13,449 nucleotides of DNA from contig JASLDB010000014.1 of NCBI GenBank assembly GCA_030151665.1, positions 1 through 13,449 on the forward strand, in the 5' to 3' direction. Origin of the DNA: Neisseriaceae bacterium (GTDB lineage Bacteria; Pseudomonadota; Gammaproteobacteria; Burkholderiales; Neisseriaceae). The position numbers and the translations under genes are program-made. Below the pieces are notes generated by a model, which saw only the letters and a list, made by a program, of their open reading frames with translations, had not been told where the DNA came from and searched no databases. Positions 1 through 7,630 of this stretch are shown here, piece after piece (position 1 is the stretch's first letter; each line of letters opens with the position of its first letter).

Positions 1-1324
1 CTTGTACACCATTCGTACCTTCATAGATTTGGGTAATGCGAACATCACGAACATGTTGTGCAGCACCAGTTTCTTCAACATAACCCATACCACCAAACAC
101 TTGCATCGCCATATTGGTCAATGTGGTGCCATTTTCAGTACACCATGCTTTGACAATTGGAATCAAAAAATCCAACACAGCTTGTGATTCTTGCTTCGCT
201 GCTGGACTTGGGTGATTAGCCGCACTGTCTAACATACTGCCCGCCAATAAATACAAAGCACGTTGTGCTGATAATGTCGCTTTTTGTACCAATAACATAC
301 GGCGAATATCAGGGTGATGGATAATGGTCACAGGCTCTTTGCTGCTACCCACCAAGTTTCGGCTTTGAACACGCTCATTGGCATAAGCCAAAGCATGTTG
401 ATATGCCCGCTCTGCAACAGCATGACCTTCAATACCAACACCCAATCGAGCATGGTTCATCATGGTAAACATATAAGATAAACCATGACCAGCTTCACCA
501 ATCAAGTAACCTTCTGCATTTTCAAATTGCATCACGCAAGTTGGGCTAGCATGAATACCCATTTTGTGTTCCAACGACACAGCATGAACACCATTTCGTT
601 CGCCACATGAACCATCTGCATTGACCAAGTATTTGGGCACAATAAAGAGCGAAATGCCTTTAACACCTTGTGGTGCGTCAGGTAAACGTGCCAAAACCAA
701 ATGCACCACATTATCCGTTAATTCTTGGTCGCCCCAAGTAATAAAGATTTTTTGACCACTAATGGCAAAAGCGTCTCCTTTGGGTACAGCCTTACTAGCA
801 ACTTGTGCCAAATCTGTACCTGCTTGTGGTTCAGTCAAATTCATCGTGCCAGACCAAATGCCATTAGCCATATTGGGCAAGAACTTTTGTTTTAATTCTG
901 CACTGGCATGGTGATTAATCGCTTCTAAAGCCCCCAAAGTTAACATGGGCATTAAAGAAAATGCCAAGTTAGCTGAGCACCACAATTCTTCACATGCGGC
1001 AGCCACTGTAGCAGGCAATCCTTGGCCATCATAATCAGCAGGTGCTCGTAAGCCCATCCAACCCGCATCCCGAAATTCGTAAAATGCATTGGCTATTTGT
1101 GGATCACACACCACCTTACCATCCACCAAGCGTGCACCGTTTAAATCACCTTGTCGATTGGTAGGTGCCAGAACTTGTTCTGCAAATTTGCCAGCCTCTT
1201 CTAAAATAGCGGCTACGGTTTCTTCATCCAAGCCAGCTGCATTCGGTAGTGCCAACACTTCAGGCAAACGACCATGGGTATTTAAAGCAAAGCGCAATTC
1301 ATTGATTGGTGCACGGTAATTCAT
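1..1324 (-). CDS. Acyl-CoA dehydrogenase, long FadE/DmdC-like form (C-terminus beyond window edge)
   Basis: This is a flavoenzyme that oxidises an acyl-CoA to the trans-2-enoyl-CoA, the first step of fatty-acid beta-oxidation or of related acyl-CoA catabolism. Translating the minus strand from the ATG at 1324 gives 441 codons without a stop before the window ends. The start MNYRAPINELRFAL is typical of the short N-terminal extension of this subfamily. The flavin-binding middle domain contains WSGTMNLTEPQAGTDL, and IYEGTNGVQ near the break supplies the probable catalytic glutamate (E435). Family members are about 590-600 residues, so roughly a quarter is missing. A good ribosome site (AAAGGAG, 1331-1337) supports the start. 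It lies downstream of the oxyR terminator and so should have its own promoter. The substrate chain length cannot be told from sequence. Pathogenic Neisseria are generally thought to lack full beta-oxidation, so this gene argues for another genus. Confidence 0.9.
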   Translation of the reverse strand, partial: MNYRAPINELRFALNTHGRLPEVLALPNAAGLDEETVAAILEEAGKFAEQVLAPTNRQGDLNGARLVDGKVVCDPQIANAFYEFRDAGWMGLRAPADYDGQGLPATVAAACEELWCSANLAFSLMPMLTLGALEAINHHASAELKQKFLPNMANGIWSGTMNLTEPQAGTDLAQVASKAVPKGDAFAISGQKIFITWGDQELTDNVVHLVLARLPDAPQGVKGISLFIVPKYLVNADGSCGERNGVHAVSLEHKMGIHASPTCVMQFENAEGYLIGEAGHGLSYMFTMMNHARLGVGIEGHAVAERAYQHALAYANERVQSRNLVGSSKEPVTIIHHPDIRRMLLVQKATLSAQRALYLLAGSMLDSAANHPSPAAKQESQAVLDFLIPIVKAWCTENGTTLTNMAMQVFGGMGYVEETGAAQHVRDVRITQIYEGTNGVQ

Positions 1325-1362
1325 GGAGGACTCCTTTGTTATATTCTTCTTTGGTTATTTAC

Positions 1363-1389
1363 ATGCTAATAGATAGCTAACATTAGCAT
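1363..1389. promoter_or_regulatory. Palindromic cluster upstream of the acyl-CoA dehydrogenase, candidate operator
   Basis: A perfect 8-bp inverted repeat, ATGCTAAT (1363-1370) and ATTAGCAT (1382-1389), is separated by 11 nt. That spacer holds a further GCTAA, which forms a second dyad, GCTAACATTAGC, with the right arm. Three copies of the same half-site therefore sit in 27 bp, 39-65 nt before the start codon. This is where a repressor such as a TetR-family fatty-acid regulator would be expected to bind. No regulator gene is adjacent, and the identity of any binding protein is inference. Confidence 0.45.
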
Positions 1390-1455
1390 AACAAATACCT
1401 TTTCGAGTTTCTACTCAAATTCAATGGTATTTTAATAAGTATCAAATGATACAAA

Positions 1456-1480
1456 AAAACCAAGCACTTGGCTTGGTTTT
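1456..1480 (-). terminator. Rho-independent terminator of the min-oxyR operon
   Basis: A 10-bp perfect stem, AAAACCAAGC / GCTTGGTTTT, has a 5-nt loop. On the minus strand the G/C-rich part of the stem is followed by seven T. It begins about 10 nt after the oxyR stop codon, so it closes the min-oxyR transcript and insulates the acyl-CoA dehydrogenase gene. Confidence 0.88.
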
Positions 1481-1490
1481 AAATGTTAAC

Positions 1491-2417
1491 TTAAGCGTCT
1501 GTGTTGATAAATTCAACACCAGCTAATTTTGAATGCAGTATACCCATCCGAATCGCTTGCAATGCTTTTTGCCGAACAAAATGGCGGCGAAATGCCAAGA
1601 CTACTCTCCGACTGGGTGCTATATGCTCAAAAGGAATGATACTAAACAACAAATGATCATTTTCAGTCAACGCTGTTGCTGGCAATACACTGATGCCCAA
1701 ACCACTGGCCACCATGTGCCGAATGGTATTAATCGAACTGCCTTGCAAAGTATTGGTTAAACCAGGTATGTTTTGACGACTGGCCAAGTCTCGGCAGCTA
1801 TCCAATACCTGATCACGCATACAATTGCCTTCGGTTAATAAAAGCACCTGCTCTTTAGACAAATCATCCGGGCTAATGGCATCTAAATCTTCAAAATGAT
1901 GGCCTTTGGGTGTGATCACAAAAAAAGGCTCATCATACAATGGCAAAGTCACAATACCTGGTTCTTGAAAAGGTTCTGCCACCACAATGGCATCCAAATC
2001 ACCTTTTTTCAACATATCTGTTAAAACAGAAGTGTGATTCTCCTCTAACATCAAGGGCATGTGTGGTGCAGATTCTCGCAAAGACAAAATCAACTTTGGC
2101 AATAAATATGGCGCAACAGTAAAAATCAAACCCAAAGTAAATGGACCGTCTAGCTCATCTTGGTCTTGATTAGCCAATTGTTTGATCAATTCGGCTTCTT
2201 CCAATACCTTTTCTGCTTGAGCAATAATGCGATTACCCGATTCAGTTGGGCGCACTTCTACACTGCTTCGATCAAACAAAGCCACACCCAGCTCTTCTTC
2301 CAATTTTTTAATCGCAATAGACAAAGTCGGTTGGCTCACATAACAACGTTGAGCCGCACGACCAAAGTGGCGCTCTTGCGCCACTGCTACGATGTACTTG
2401 AGTTCTGTTAACGTCAT
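1491..2417 (-). CDS. oxyR: OxyR, LysR-family peroxide-sensing transcription regulator
   Basis: This cytoplasmic redox sensor binds DNA and controls peroxide-defence genes such as catalase. The 308 residues are normal for the family. An N-terminal winged helix-turn-helix (about residues 1-60, with AAQRCYVSQPTLSIAIKKLE) is followed by the periplasmic-binding-protein-like sensor domain. The two redox cysteines are present at C199 (TEGNCMRDQ) and C208 (LDSC), the same numbering as E. coli OxyR, so a peroxide-driven disulfide switch is expected. The ATG at 2417 lies 7 nt after the minE stop, and the ribosome site TAAGG overlaps that stop. It is therefore the last gene of the min operon, an arrangement known from Neisseria. 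I saw no separate promoter in the 7-nt gap; one inside minE cannot be excluded. Confidence 0.96.
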   Translation of the reverse strand: MTLTELKYIVAVAQERHFGRAAQRCYVSQPTLSIAIKKLEEELGVALFDRSSVEVRPTESGNRIIAQAEKVLEEAELIKQLANQDQDELDGPFTLGLIFTVAPYLLPKLILSLRESAPHMPLMLEENHTSVLTDMLKKGDLDAIVVAEPFQEPGIVTLPLYDEPFFVITPKGHHFEDLDAISPDDLSKEQVLLLTEGNCMRDQVLDSCRDLASRQNIPGLTNTLQGSSINTIRHMVASGLGISVLPATALTENDHLLFSIIPFEHIAPSRRVVLAFRRHFVRQKALQAIRMGILHSKLAGVEFINTDA

Positions 2418-2424
2418 ATGTACC

Positions 2425-2685
2425 TTATGCCGATTTGCCTTCAGGCAATGTAATGTTCAATTCCAGCATCTCCACACCTTCTTTGTGCTCGTGTGAAATG
2501 CGCACATCTTCCAGTGATATTGTTACATATTTTGATAAAACTTCTAGCAATTCTCGTTGTAAGGTCGGCAAATAATCTGGCGCTTGCGACATAGAGCGCT
2601 CTTGCGCAATAATGATTTGCAAACGATCCCGGGCAACACCAGCCGTTTTCTTTTTCTTACCGAACAACACATCGATGATAGACAT
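2425..2685 (-). CDS. minE: MinE, cell-division topological specificity factor
   Basis: MinE stimulates the MinD ATPase and drives Min patterns at the membrane, so that MinC blocks division away from midcell. The product has 86 residues, close to the Neisseria form. The N-terminal hydrophobic stretch MSIIDVLFG followed by lysines fits membrane targeting. ARDRLQIIIAQER (residues 18-30) is the MinD-contact segment, and the rest is the beta-rich dimerisation domain (LSKYV, ISLEDVRIS, LELNITLPE). I chose the ATG at 2685 because GGAGG (2691-2695) sits 5 nt upstream of it. The frame is open to a TTG at 2697, but that would place the ribosome site inside the gene. The start is 1 nt from the minD stop, which implies translational coupling. 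Confidence 0.95.
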   Translation of the reverse strand: MSIIDVLFGKKKKTAGVARDRLQIIIAQERSMSQAPDYLPTLQRELLEVLSKYVTISLEDVRISHEHKEGVEMLELNITLPEGKSA

Positions 2686-2686
2686 A

Positions 2687-3502
2687 TTACCCTCCAAATA
2701 AGCGTTTCAATAGGCCTTTTTTCTCAGCTTGAATGAAACGCATTGGGCGGCTTTCACCCAACAATCGATCAATAACATCTTTATAGGCTTCTGATACATC
2801 AGTATTTTCCAAATGAATGGCTGGAGAACCTGAGTTAGATGCTTGTAAAACCGATGGTGACTCAGGAATCACGCCAATCAATGGAATGCGCAAAATGTCA
2901 CAAATATCTTCGACCGACAACATATCACCAGTGTCGACACGTTCTGCTGAATAACGGGTAATCAACAAATGCTCTTTAACTGGCTCCGCACCTGTTTCTG
3001 CTCGTTGGCTTTTACTGGCCAAAATACCCAAGATGCGGTCTGAGTCACGTACACTAGACACTTCTGGATTGGTGGTGACAATAGCCTCGTCAGCGAAATA
3101 CAAGGCCATCAAAGCACCTTGTTCAATACCCGCAGGAGAATCACATACCACAAAATCAAAAGCCATTTCACCAGTCAATTCTTCAAGCACATGGCCCACA
3201 CCTTCACGGTTCAATGCATCTTTATCACGTGTTTGAGAGGCAGGTAAAATGTATAAGTTATCACAGTGCTTGTCTTTGATTAAAGCCTGATTCAAAGTGG
3301 CTTCATTTTGGATCACATTCACCAAATCATAAACCACTCGACGTTCACAACCCATGATCAAATCAAGATTACGTAGACCCACGTCAAAGTCAATCACAGC
3401 AGTTTTAAAGCCTTTCAAAGCCAAACCTGTTGCAATACTTGCGCTGGTGGTGGTCTTGCCCACACCGCCTTTACCTGAAGTGACGACAATAATTTTTGCC
3501 AC
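2687..3502 (-). CDS. minD: MinD, septum-site-determining membrane ATPase
   Basis: MinD is a ParA/MinD-type ATPase that dimerises with ATP on the membrane, recruits MinC and is released by MinE. The product has 271 residues. The deviant Walker A motif KGGVGKTT spans residues 11-18 with both signature lysines (K11, K16). DFDVGLRNLD is the family's next conserved stretch, and FVVCDSPAGIE is the Walker B region. The C-terminus KKGLLKRLFGG is the expected amphipathic membrane-targeting helix. Translation starts with GTG at 3502. AAGGA (3511-3515) lies 8 nt upstream, and MAKIIVVTSGKGG is the usual N-terminus. A 45-nt gap separates it from minC, and minE follows after 1 nt. Confidence 0.97.
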   Translation of the reverse strand: MAKIIVVTSGKGGVGKTTTSASIATGLALKGFKTAVIDFDVGLRNLDLIMGCERRVVYDLVNVIQNEATLNQALIKDKHCDNLYILPASQTRDKDALNREGVGHVLEELTGEMAFDFVVCDSPAGIEQGALMALYFADEAIVTTNPEVSSVRDSDRILGILASKSQRAETGAEPVKEHLLITRYSAERVDTGDMLSVEDICDILRIPLIGVIPESPSVLQASNSGSPAIHLENTDVSEAYKDVIDRLLGESRPMRFIQAEKKGLLKRLFGG

Positions 3503-3547
3503 AGTCGTAATCCTTATAAAAGGTTAATCATTAATTTATTTTAATAT

Positions 3548-4297
3548 TCACACGCTCAAGGCGCTAACAACCAAACGGTCATCTTCTAAATACACTTGTA
3601 CCGGTTTTTGATTCAAATCACTGGGCAGTGTTTGTTCAAATGTCCGATACGTGCCCGCCACTGAAACCAATTCAGCTTCCATGGACTGCACAAAAATTCG
3701 CGCTTTTTTATCACCATTGGCACCAGCCAAGGCGCGACCACGCAAAGGAGCATAAACATGAATATTGCCATCGGCAATAATTTCTGCCCCCACATTGACC
3801 ATGGCCAAAACGATTAAATCAGCATTTTTAGCATAGACTTGTTGTCCCGTGCGAATGGGCTGTTTAATCACCAATGTGGGTTGTGTATTGGGGTTGTATT
3901 CATCTGTCTGATGTGGTGCAGACAAACTAAAACTTTCTGCTACTTTGGCTTTGCGAACTTCTTCACTTTCAACACGCACCTTAGCAGGCTGCCCATCATT
4001 GGGTGCCGTAAAGGCTAAATAAAATTGCTGTGCCAATTGCGCTGTATTGGGATCCACATCTCGCAAACCAACAATACGCAAACCAAACTGCTGGAAAGTT
4101 GCCAATATGGCTTTTAGGTTTAATGCACCCAATTGCTCAATCTCGCTAACATCCAATAAAAATGGCAAGCTGATAAATTCTTTTAATTGTGCACTGCGTT
4201 GTTCAAGTGCCTCTTTCAATAACATTGGATTGTCATTTTTTAGCAGGATTGCCAACGCATCTAGGCGTGCAGATTTCACATCAAAAATCGATTTCAT
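3548..4297 (-). CDS. minC: MinC, septum-site-determining inhibitor of FtsZ assembly
   Basis: MinC is recruited by MinD and prevents FtsZ-ring formation near the poles. The product has 249 residues. The N-terminal domain (about 1-100) carries the FtsZ-inhibiting fold, with FLLDVSEIEQLG near residue 47. A poorly conserved linker follows (about 100-140). The C-terminal beta-helix domain has the family signatures RTGQQVY (149-155), GAEIIADGNIHVYAPLRGRALAG (positions 170-192, key residues G, D, G, H, PLRGRA) and the segment around 200-214. It is the first gene of minC-minD-minE-oxyR and diverges from a DUF2520 gene. No Shine-Dalgarno sequence is obvious before the ATG at 4297, so initiation may be weak or the start slightly misplaced. 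Confidence 0.95.
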   Translation of the reverse strand: MKSIFDVKSARLDALAILLKNDNPMLLKEALEQRSAQLKEFISLPFLLDVSEIEQLGALNLKAILATFQQFGLRIVGLRDVDPNTAQLAQQFYLAFTAPNDGQPAKVRVESEEVRKAKVAESFSLSAPHQTDEYNPNTQPTLVIKQPIRTGQQVYAKNADLIVLAMVNVGAEIIADGNIHVYAPLRGRALAGANGDKKARIFVQSMEAELVSVAGTYRTFEQTLPSDLNQKPVQVYLEDDRLVVSALSV

Positions 4298-4322
4298 TGC
4301 AGTTTAATCTGGTTATGCTTTA

Positions 4323-4331
4323 ATTCTAGCA
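4323..4331 (-). promoter_or_regulatory. Candidate extended -10 promoter of the min-oxyR operon
   Basis: On the minus strand TGC followed by TAGAAT matches an extended -10 with one mismatch, about 25 nt before the minC start. No good -35 was found at normal spacing, which extended -10 promoters can tolerate. It lies in the short divergent region shared with the plus-strand DUF2520 gene. Confidence 0.35.
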
Positions 4332-4380
4332 GTGTACCGTGTTAATGTTCGGCATTCAATCGACAAAATCAAACTTTTCA

Positions 4381-5256
4381 ATGACGAAGCAATACTTTCA
4401 TGTAATTGGAGCTGGTAAAGTGGGTCAAAGCTTGGCCATTTTACTCAATCAAAGCCCATTTTGGCAGCTAGACCAAGTATATTCTCGCTCCCAAACCAGT
4501 TGCCAGTACTTATTACAGCAAACACCAGCTCGAGAAATTTGCACCAATTTACACACTTTGCCCCCTGCTAAACTGGTGCTCATTACGACACCTGATAGCC
4601 AAATTGTCCAGACCGTGGAGAAACTGTGTCACCTAACCTGGCTTTCGACTGAAAAACCACTTATTTTGCATTGCAGTGGTGCACTGTCTCATCAAGTTTT
4701 ACAACCACTGGCAACACAAGGTGCTCATATTGCCACATTGCACCCCGTCTTTGCCTTTGCCAATGCACAACTAGCTGTGACCAATCTAGCTGGCCATTTT
4801 GCTGCTATTGATGCCAATAATGAGATAAGTCAACAACTAACCAAGTACATTGCCGATATCTTAGGTTTACAAGCTTTTTATATTTCAGCTGAACAAAAGG
4901 CTTTATACCATGCAGCCTTATCAGCCAGTGCCAATTTCTTAGTGGCGCTATCGGATCTGACCCAATCATGGTTACACCATGCAGGCGTCGATAAAAAATC
5001 CGCACAACAACTGGTGGGCTCATTGATGCAACAAAATATTGATAACCTATTGACGCTTGACCCCAAACAAGCCTTAACAGGCCCCATTGCTCGAGGTGAT
5101 ACTGTAACTGTTGAAAAACATTGGCAAGCCTTGCCTGATACATTGAGTCAGACCTGTTACCAAGCCTTGGCACAAGCCACTTTGCAAACTGCTCTGCCGC
5201 AATTGACTGAAGAACAACAACACGCAATGCAAAAAACCTTGCAACATTTGCCCTAA
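4381..5256 (+). CDS. Rossmann-fold and DUF2520 domain protein
   Basis: This is a putative NAD(P)-dependent oxidoreductase-like protein; the reaction is unknown. The N-terminal beta strand and glycine loop HVIGAGKVGQS carry the dinucleotide-binding GxGxxG (residues 10-15). The sequence then resembles pyrroline-5-carboxylate or ketopantoate reductases (LVLITTPDSQI, LHCSGALSHQVL, ATLHPVFAFA). The helical C-terminal half contains HAALSASANFLVALSDL and GPIARGDTVTVEKH, typical of the DUF2520 domain. From the ATG at 4381 it has 291 residues, the usual family length. The frame extends upstream to an ATG at 4345 and a GTG at 4339, but these add residues that the fold does not need. No start has a clear ribosome site, so the start is uncertain. 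It is the only plus-strand gene here and diverges from minC. Confidence 0.85.
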   Translation: MTKQYFHVIGAGKVGQSLAILLNQSPFWQLDQVYSRSQTSCQYLLQQTPAREICTNLHTLPPAKLVLITTPDSQIVQTVEKLCHLTWLSTEKPLILHCSGALSHQVLQPLATQGAHIATLHPVFAFANAQLAVTNLAGHFAAIDANNEISQQLTKYIADILGLQAFYISAEQKALYHAALSASANFLVALSDLTQSWLHHAGVDKKSAQQLVGSLMQQNIDNLLTLDPKQALTGPIARGDTVTVEKHWQALPDTLSQTCYQALAQATLQTALPQLTEEQQHAMQKTLQHLP

Positions 5257-5262
5257 AATAAA

Positions 5263-5286
5263 AAACACCGTTATTAAACGGTGTTT
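5263..5286. terminator. Bidirectional terminator between convergent genes
   Basis: A 9-bp perfect stem, AAACACCGT / ACGGTGTTT, has a 6-nt AT loop. On the minus strand the stem runs into TTTTTATTTTA, a good U-tract that ends the dxs transcript; on the plus strand the T-tract is short. It fills the 28-nt gap between the two convergent genes and overlaps the last codon of the minus-strand one. Confidence 0.75.
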
Positions 5287-5692
5287 ACAATTGGATTTCA
5301 AAACGTTGCTTCATTGCCAAAATGGTATCGTCATCGACTTGATGTTGATTGTGCCCACCATGGCGATTTTCCACCACCAAACTGTGTACTTGATACCCAT
5401 GCTCTTGAGCCATCAGCAAATAAGGTGCCATTTGTGCCTCGGTACTAAATGTATTGGCAACAATCGCTGCTTTGCCAGCTTGCAATTGCGCCAAAATCTG
5501 CCGCTCACACCATGCATGGCTAGCACTGAGATTTTCTGATTGCCATTGGTAAACACCGTCCATATCCAAATGATACATATCAGCTTCAAAATAAGGTTCA
5601 CCCAACAACACAGACAGTTGTTGTGCCAAGGTTGACTTACCTGCCCCGGGCACACCGCGCAATAAATACAAAACTTTTGGCAAAGCCATCAT
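5285..5692 (-). CDS. Small P-loop ATP-binding protein, N4BP2-like kinase family
   Basis: This is a compact (135-residue) P-loop protein. It starts almost directly with the Walker A motif GVPGAGKST (residues 13-21). The pattern that follows is that of the NEDD4-binding-protein-2-like/polynucleotide-kinase-like ATPases: FEADMYH (35-41) in the lid/substrate region, AHAW-like SHAWC (58-62), IVANTFST (77-84), a GYQV strand (99-102) and ENRHGGHN (108-115). This suggests a phosphotransferase, but the substrate is unknown, and nucleic acid or nucleotide is only a family-based guess. It ends soon after MKQRFE, which is short but includes the recognisable core. The start ATGATGG overlaps the dxs stop codon as ATGA, so translation is probably coupled to dxs; the second ATG (5689) is an equal candidate. 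No Shine-Dalgarno sequence is evident. Confidence 0.75.
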   Translation of the reverse strand: MMALPKVLYLLRGVPGAGKSTLAQQLSVLLGEPYFEADMYHLDMDGVYQWQSENLSASHAWCERQILAQLQAGKAAIVANTFSTEAQMAPYLLMAQEHGYQVHSLVVENRHGGHNQHQVDDDTILAMKQRFEIQL

Positions 5693-7566
5693 GCTAACCA
5701 AGCATCAATATTCGCTTGAATGCCGGAACTGTTCAAACCCAAATCAGCTAAAATCAATTTAGGATCACCGTGTTCTGTCACCACATCCTCAATCCCCAAT
5801 GATAAAACAGGCTTGTTGATTTTGAGCGCAGATAAGCACTCTAAAACAGCACTCCCTGCCCCACCCATTTTACTGTTCTCTTCGATACACACCAAGTAAT
5901 CGTGGCTTTGTGCCAAAGTTTCTACCAATTCGCTGTCCAATGGTTTAACAAAACGCATATCGGCCACTGTGTAGTCTTGCTCATCAGCAACACGCAAACT
6001 GGGTTCTACCATGCTACCAAATGCCAATATTGCGACCTTTTGCCCTTGGCGACGCACAATGCCTTTACCCACAGGAACCGTCGCCAAATCAGTAGATACC
6101 TCACCCACACCTGCACCACGTGGATAGCGCACAGCAGTGGGGCCATCAATTTGGTAACATGTAGACAACAGTACCCGGCATTCATGGCTATTACTGGGTG
6201 TCGCAATCACCATATTGGGAATACAACGCAAGAAGCTCAAATCATAAGCACCTGCATGCGTTGGGCCATCTGCGCCCACAATACCCGCTCGGTCAATGGC
6301 GAACAGAACCGATAAATTCTGCAAGGCCACATCATGTATCAACTGATCATAAGCCCGTTGCAAAAAAGTTGAGTAAATCGCCACGACAGGTTTCAATCCT
6401 TCACAAGCCACACCAGCAGCAAAAGTCACAGCGTGTTGTTCCGCAATGCCCACATCAAAATAACGCTTGGGAAATGCTTTTTCAAAAGCCACTAAGCCAG
6501 AACCTTCTCGCATGGCAGGCGTAATACCAACCAATCGACTATCCGCATGGGCTTGGTCAATGATCCATTGCCCAAAAATCTGTGTATACGTTGGTGCAGT
6601 TGGTGTGGTGGATTTAAGAGGACCTTTGGCCAAATCAAACTGACCGACCGCATGCAAGCCCACTGGATCATTTTCTGCCAGTTTATAGCCTTGCCCTTTT
6701 TTGGTCATGATGTGCAAAAGCTGCGGACCTTTTTTACCTTTTAAAGTACGCAATTTCTCCACCAAACCCAATACATCATGTCCATCCACTGGACCTGTGT
6801 ATTCAAAGCCAAAATTTTCAAATAAATTAGCCGTGGGCTTGGCAGAATCAAGATCTACCAAACTCTTAACCTTGTTTTCAATGCGCTGCGCAACATCCAA
6901 CACCCCAGGTAATTTATTTAATACTTTTTCTGACTTGTTTTTAACACTGCGTGCAAAATCACGCATATCTTGCACCAAATTTTTTGCCAAGTATTTGGGT
7001 AGTGCACCCACATTGGGTGAAATGGACATCTCATTGTCGTTTAAAATCACCAACAAATTAACCTCACTCATGTCACCACCATTATTCAGGGCCTCAAATG
7101 CCTGTCCTGCAGTCATGGCACCATCACCAATAATTGCCACACTGTGGGTATTTAAGCCTTGAATATGATCTGCCGCTGCCATGCCCAAAGCAGCACCAAT
7201 AGACGTTGAAGAATGGCCCACACCAAAATCATCATAATCAGATTCGCAACGCTTTGGAAAACCCGCTAAACCATTTTTTTGGCGCATGGTATTCATGCGA
7301 TTTTTTCGGCCTGTTAGAATTTTATGGGGATAACTTTGATGTCCCACATCCCAAACCAAATGGTCTTGTGGCGTATTAAAAACATAATGTAAAGCAACCG
7401 TTAACTCCACCGCCCCCAAATTGCTGGCAAAATGGCCACCGGTTTGGCTTACCGATTGCAATAAAAATGCACGCAATTCATCTGCTACTTGGGGCAAAGC
7501 CTCACTAGACAATTTGCGCAAATCCGCTGGGTAGTCAATACGATCAAGTAAAGGGGTAGCGTTCAT
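5689..7566 (-). CDS. dxs: 1-deoxy-D-xylulose-5-phosphate synthase (DXS)
   Basis: DXS joins pyruvate and glyceraldehyde-3-phosphate, using thiamine diphosphate, to make 1-deoxy-xylulose-5-phosphate. This is the first step of the non-mevalonate isoprenoid pathway and also feeds thiamine and pyridoxal synthesis. The 625 residues are full length. Visible family features are GGHFASNLGAVELTVALHYVF (from residue 43), GHQSYPHKILTGR (75-87) and FGVGHSSTSI (114-123). The thiamine-diphosphate/Mg motif has GDGAMTAGQ at 147-155 and NDNEMSIS at 176-183. Next come the catalytic glutamate region DVGIAEQHAV and DRAGIVGADGPTHAG, followed by the transketolase C-terminal domain. The ATG at 7566 has only a weak AAAGA ribosome site. 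A promoter candidate lies just upstream, and the P-loop gene downstream overlaps by 4 nt. Confidence 0.97.
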   Translation of the reverse strand: MNATPLLDRIDYPADLRKLSSEALPQVADELRAFLLQSVSQTGGHFASNLGAVELTVALHYVFNTPQDHLVWDVGHQSYPHKILTGRKNRMNTMRQKNGLAGFPKRCESDYDDFGVGHSSTSIGAALGMAAADHIQGLNTHSVAIIGDGAMTAGQAFEALNNGGDMSEVNLLVILNDNEMSISPNVGALPKYLAKNLVQDMRDFARSVKNKSEKVLNKLPGVLDVAQRIENKVKSLVDLDSAKPTANLFENFGFEYTGPVDGHDVLGLVEKLRTLKGKKGPQLLHIMTKKGQGYKLAENDPVGLHAVGQFDLAKGPLKSTTPTAPTYTQIFGQWIIDQAHADSRLVGITPAMREGSGLVAFEKAFPKRYFDVGIAEQHAVTFAAGVACEGLKPVVAIYSTFLQRAYDQLIHDVALQNLSVLFAIDRAGIVGADGPTHAGAYDLSFLRCIPNMVIATPSNSHECRVLLSTCYQIDGPTAVRYPRGAGVGEVSTDLATVPVGKGIVRRQGQKVAILAFGSMVEPSLRVADEQDYTVADMRFVKPLDSELVETLAQSHDYLVCIEENSKMGGAGSAVLECLSALKINKPVLSLGIEDVVTEHGDPKLILADLGLNSSGIQANIDAWLA

Positions 7567-7601
7567 ATACAGTCTTTATTTTAATTCTAAATTATGGGGC
7601 T

Positions 7602-7630
7602 ATTCTAACGGATTTAATCACATTTGTCGG
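7602..7630 (-). promoter_or_regulatory. Candidate sigma70 promoter of dxs
   Basis: On the minus strand CCGACA (7625-7630, 4 of 6 to TTGACA) is followed after exactly 17 nt by TAGAAT (7602-7607, 5 of 6 to TATAAT). The -10 lies about 35 nt before the dxs ATG. Predicted by eye only. Confidence 0.45.

Noticed and set aside
2686..2697. Longer MinE with a TTG start
   Set aside because: It would put the GGAGG ribosome site inside the gene and add four residues absent from MinE homologues.
3986..3993. AGGCTGCC, part of a Neisseriaceae uptake-sequence dialect, inside minC
   Set aside because: Only 8 of 12 bases, without the conserved CTGAA end; likely chance.
4805..5227. 140-codon minus-strand open frame
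   Set aside because: Antisense to the DUF2520 gene, with a composition typical of a reverse-frame shadow.
6701..7162. 153-codon plus-strand open frame
   Set aside because: It lies wholly inside dxs on the opposite strand; the dxs protein is clearly real and the shadow has no family features or ribosome site.
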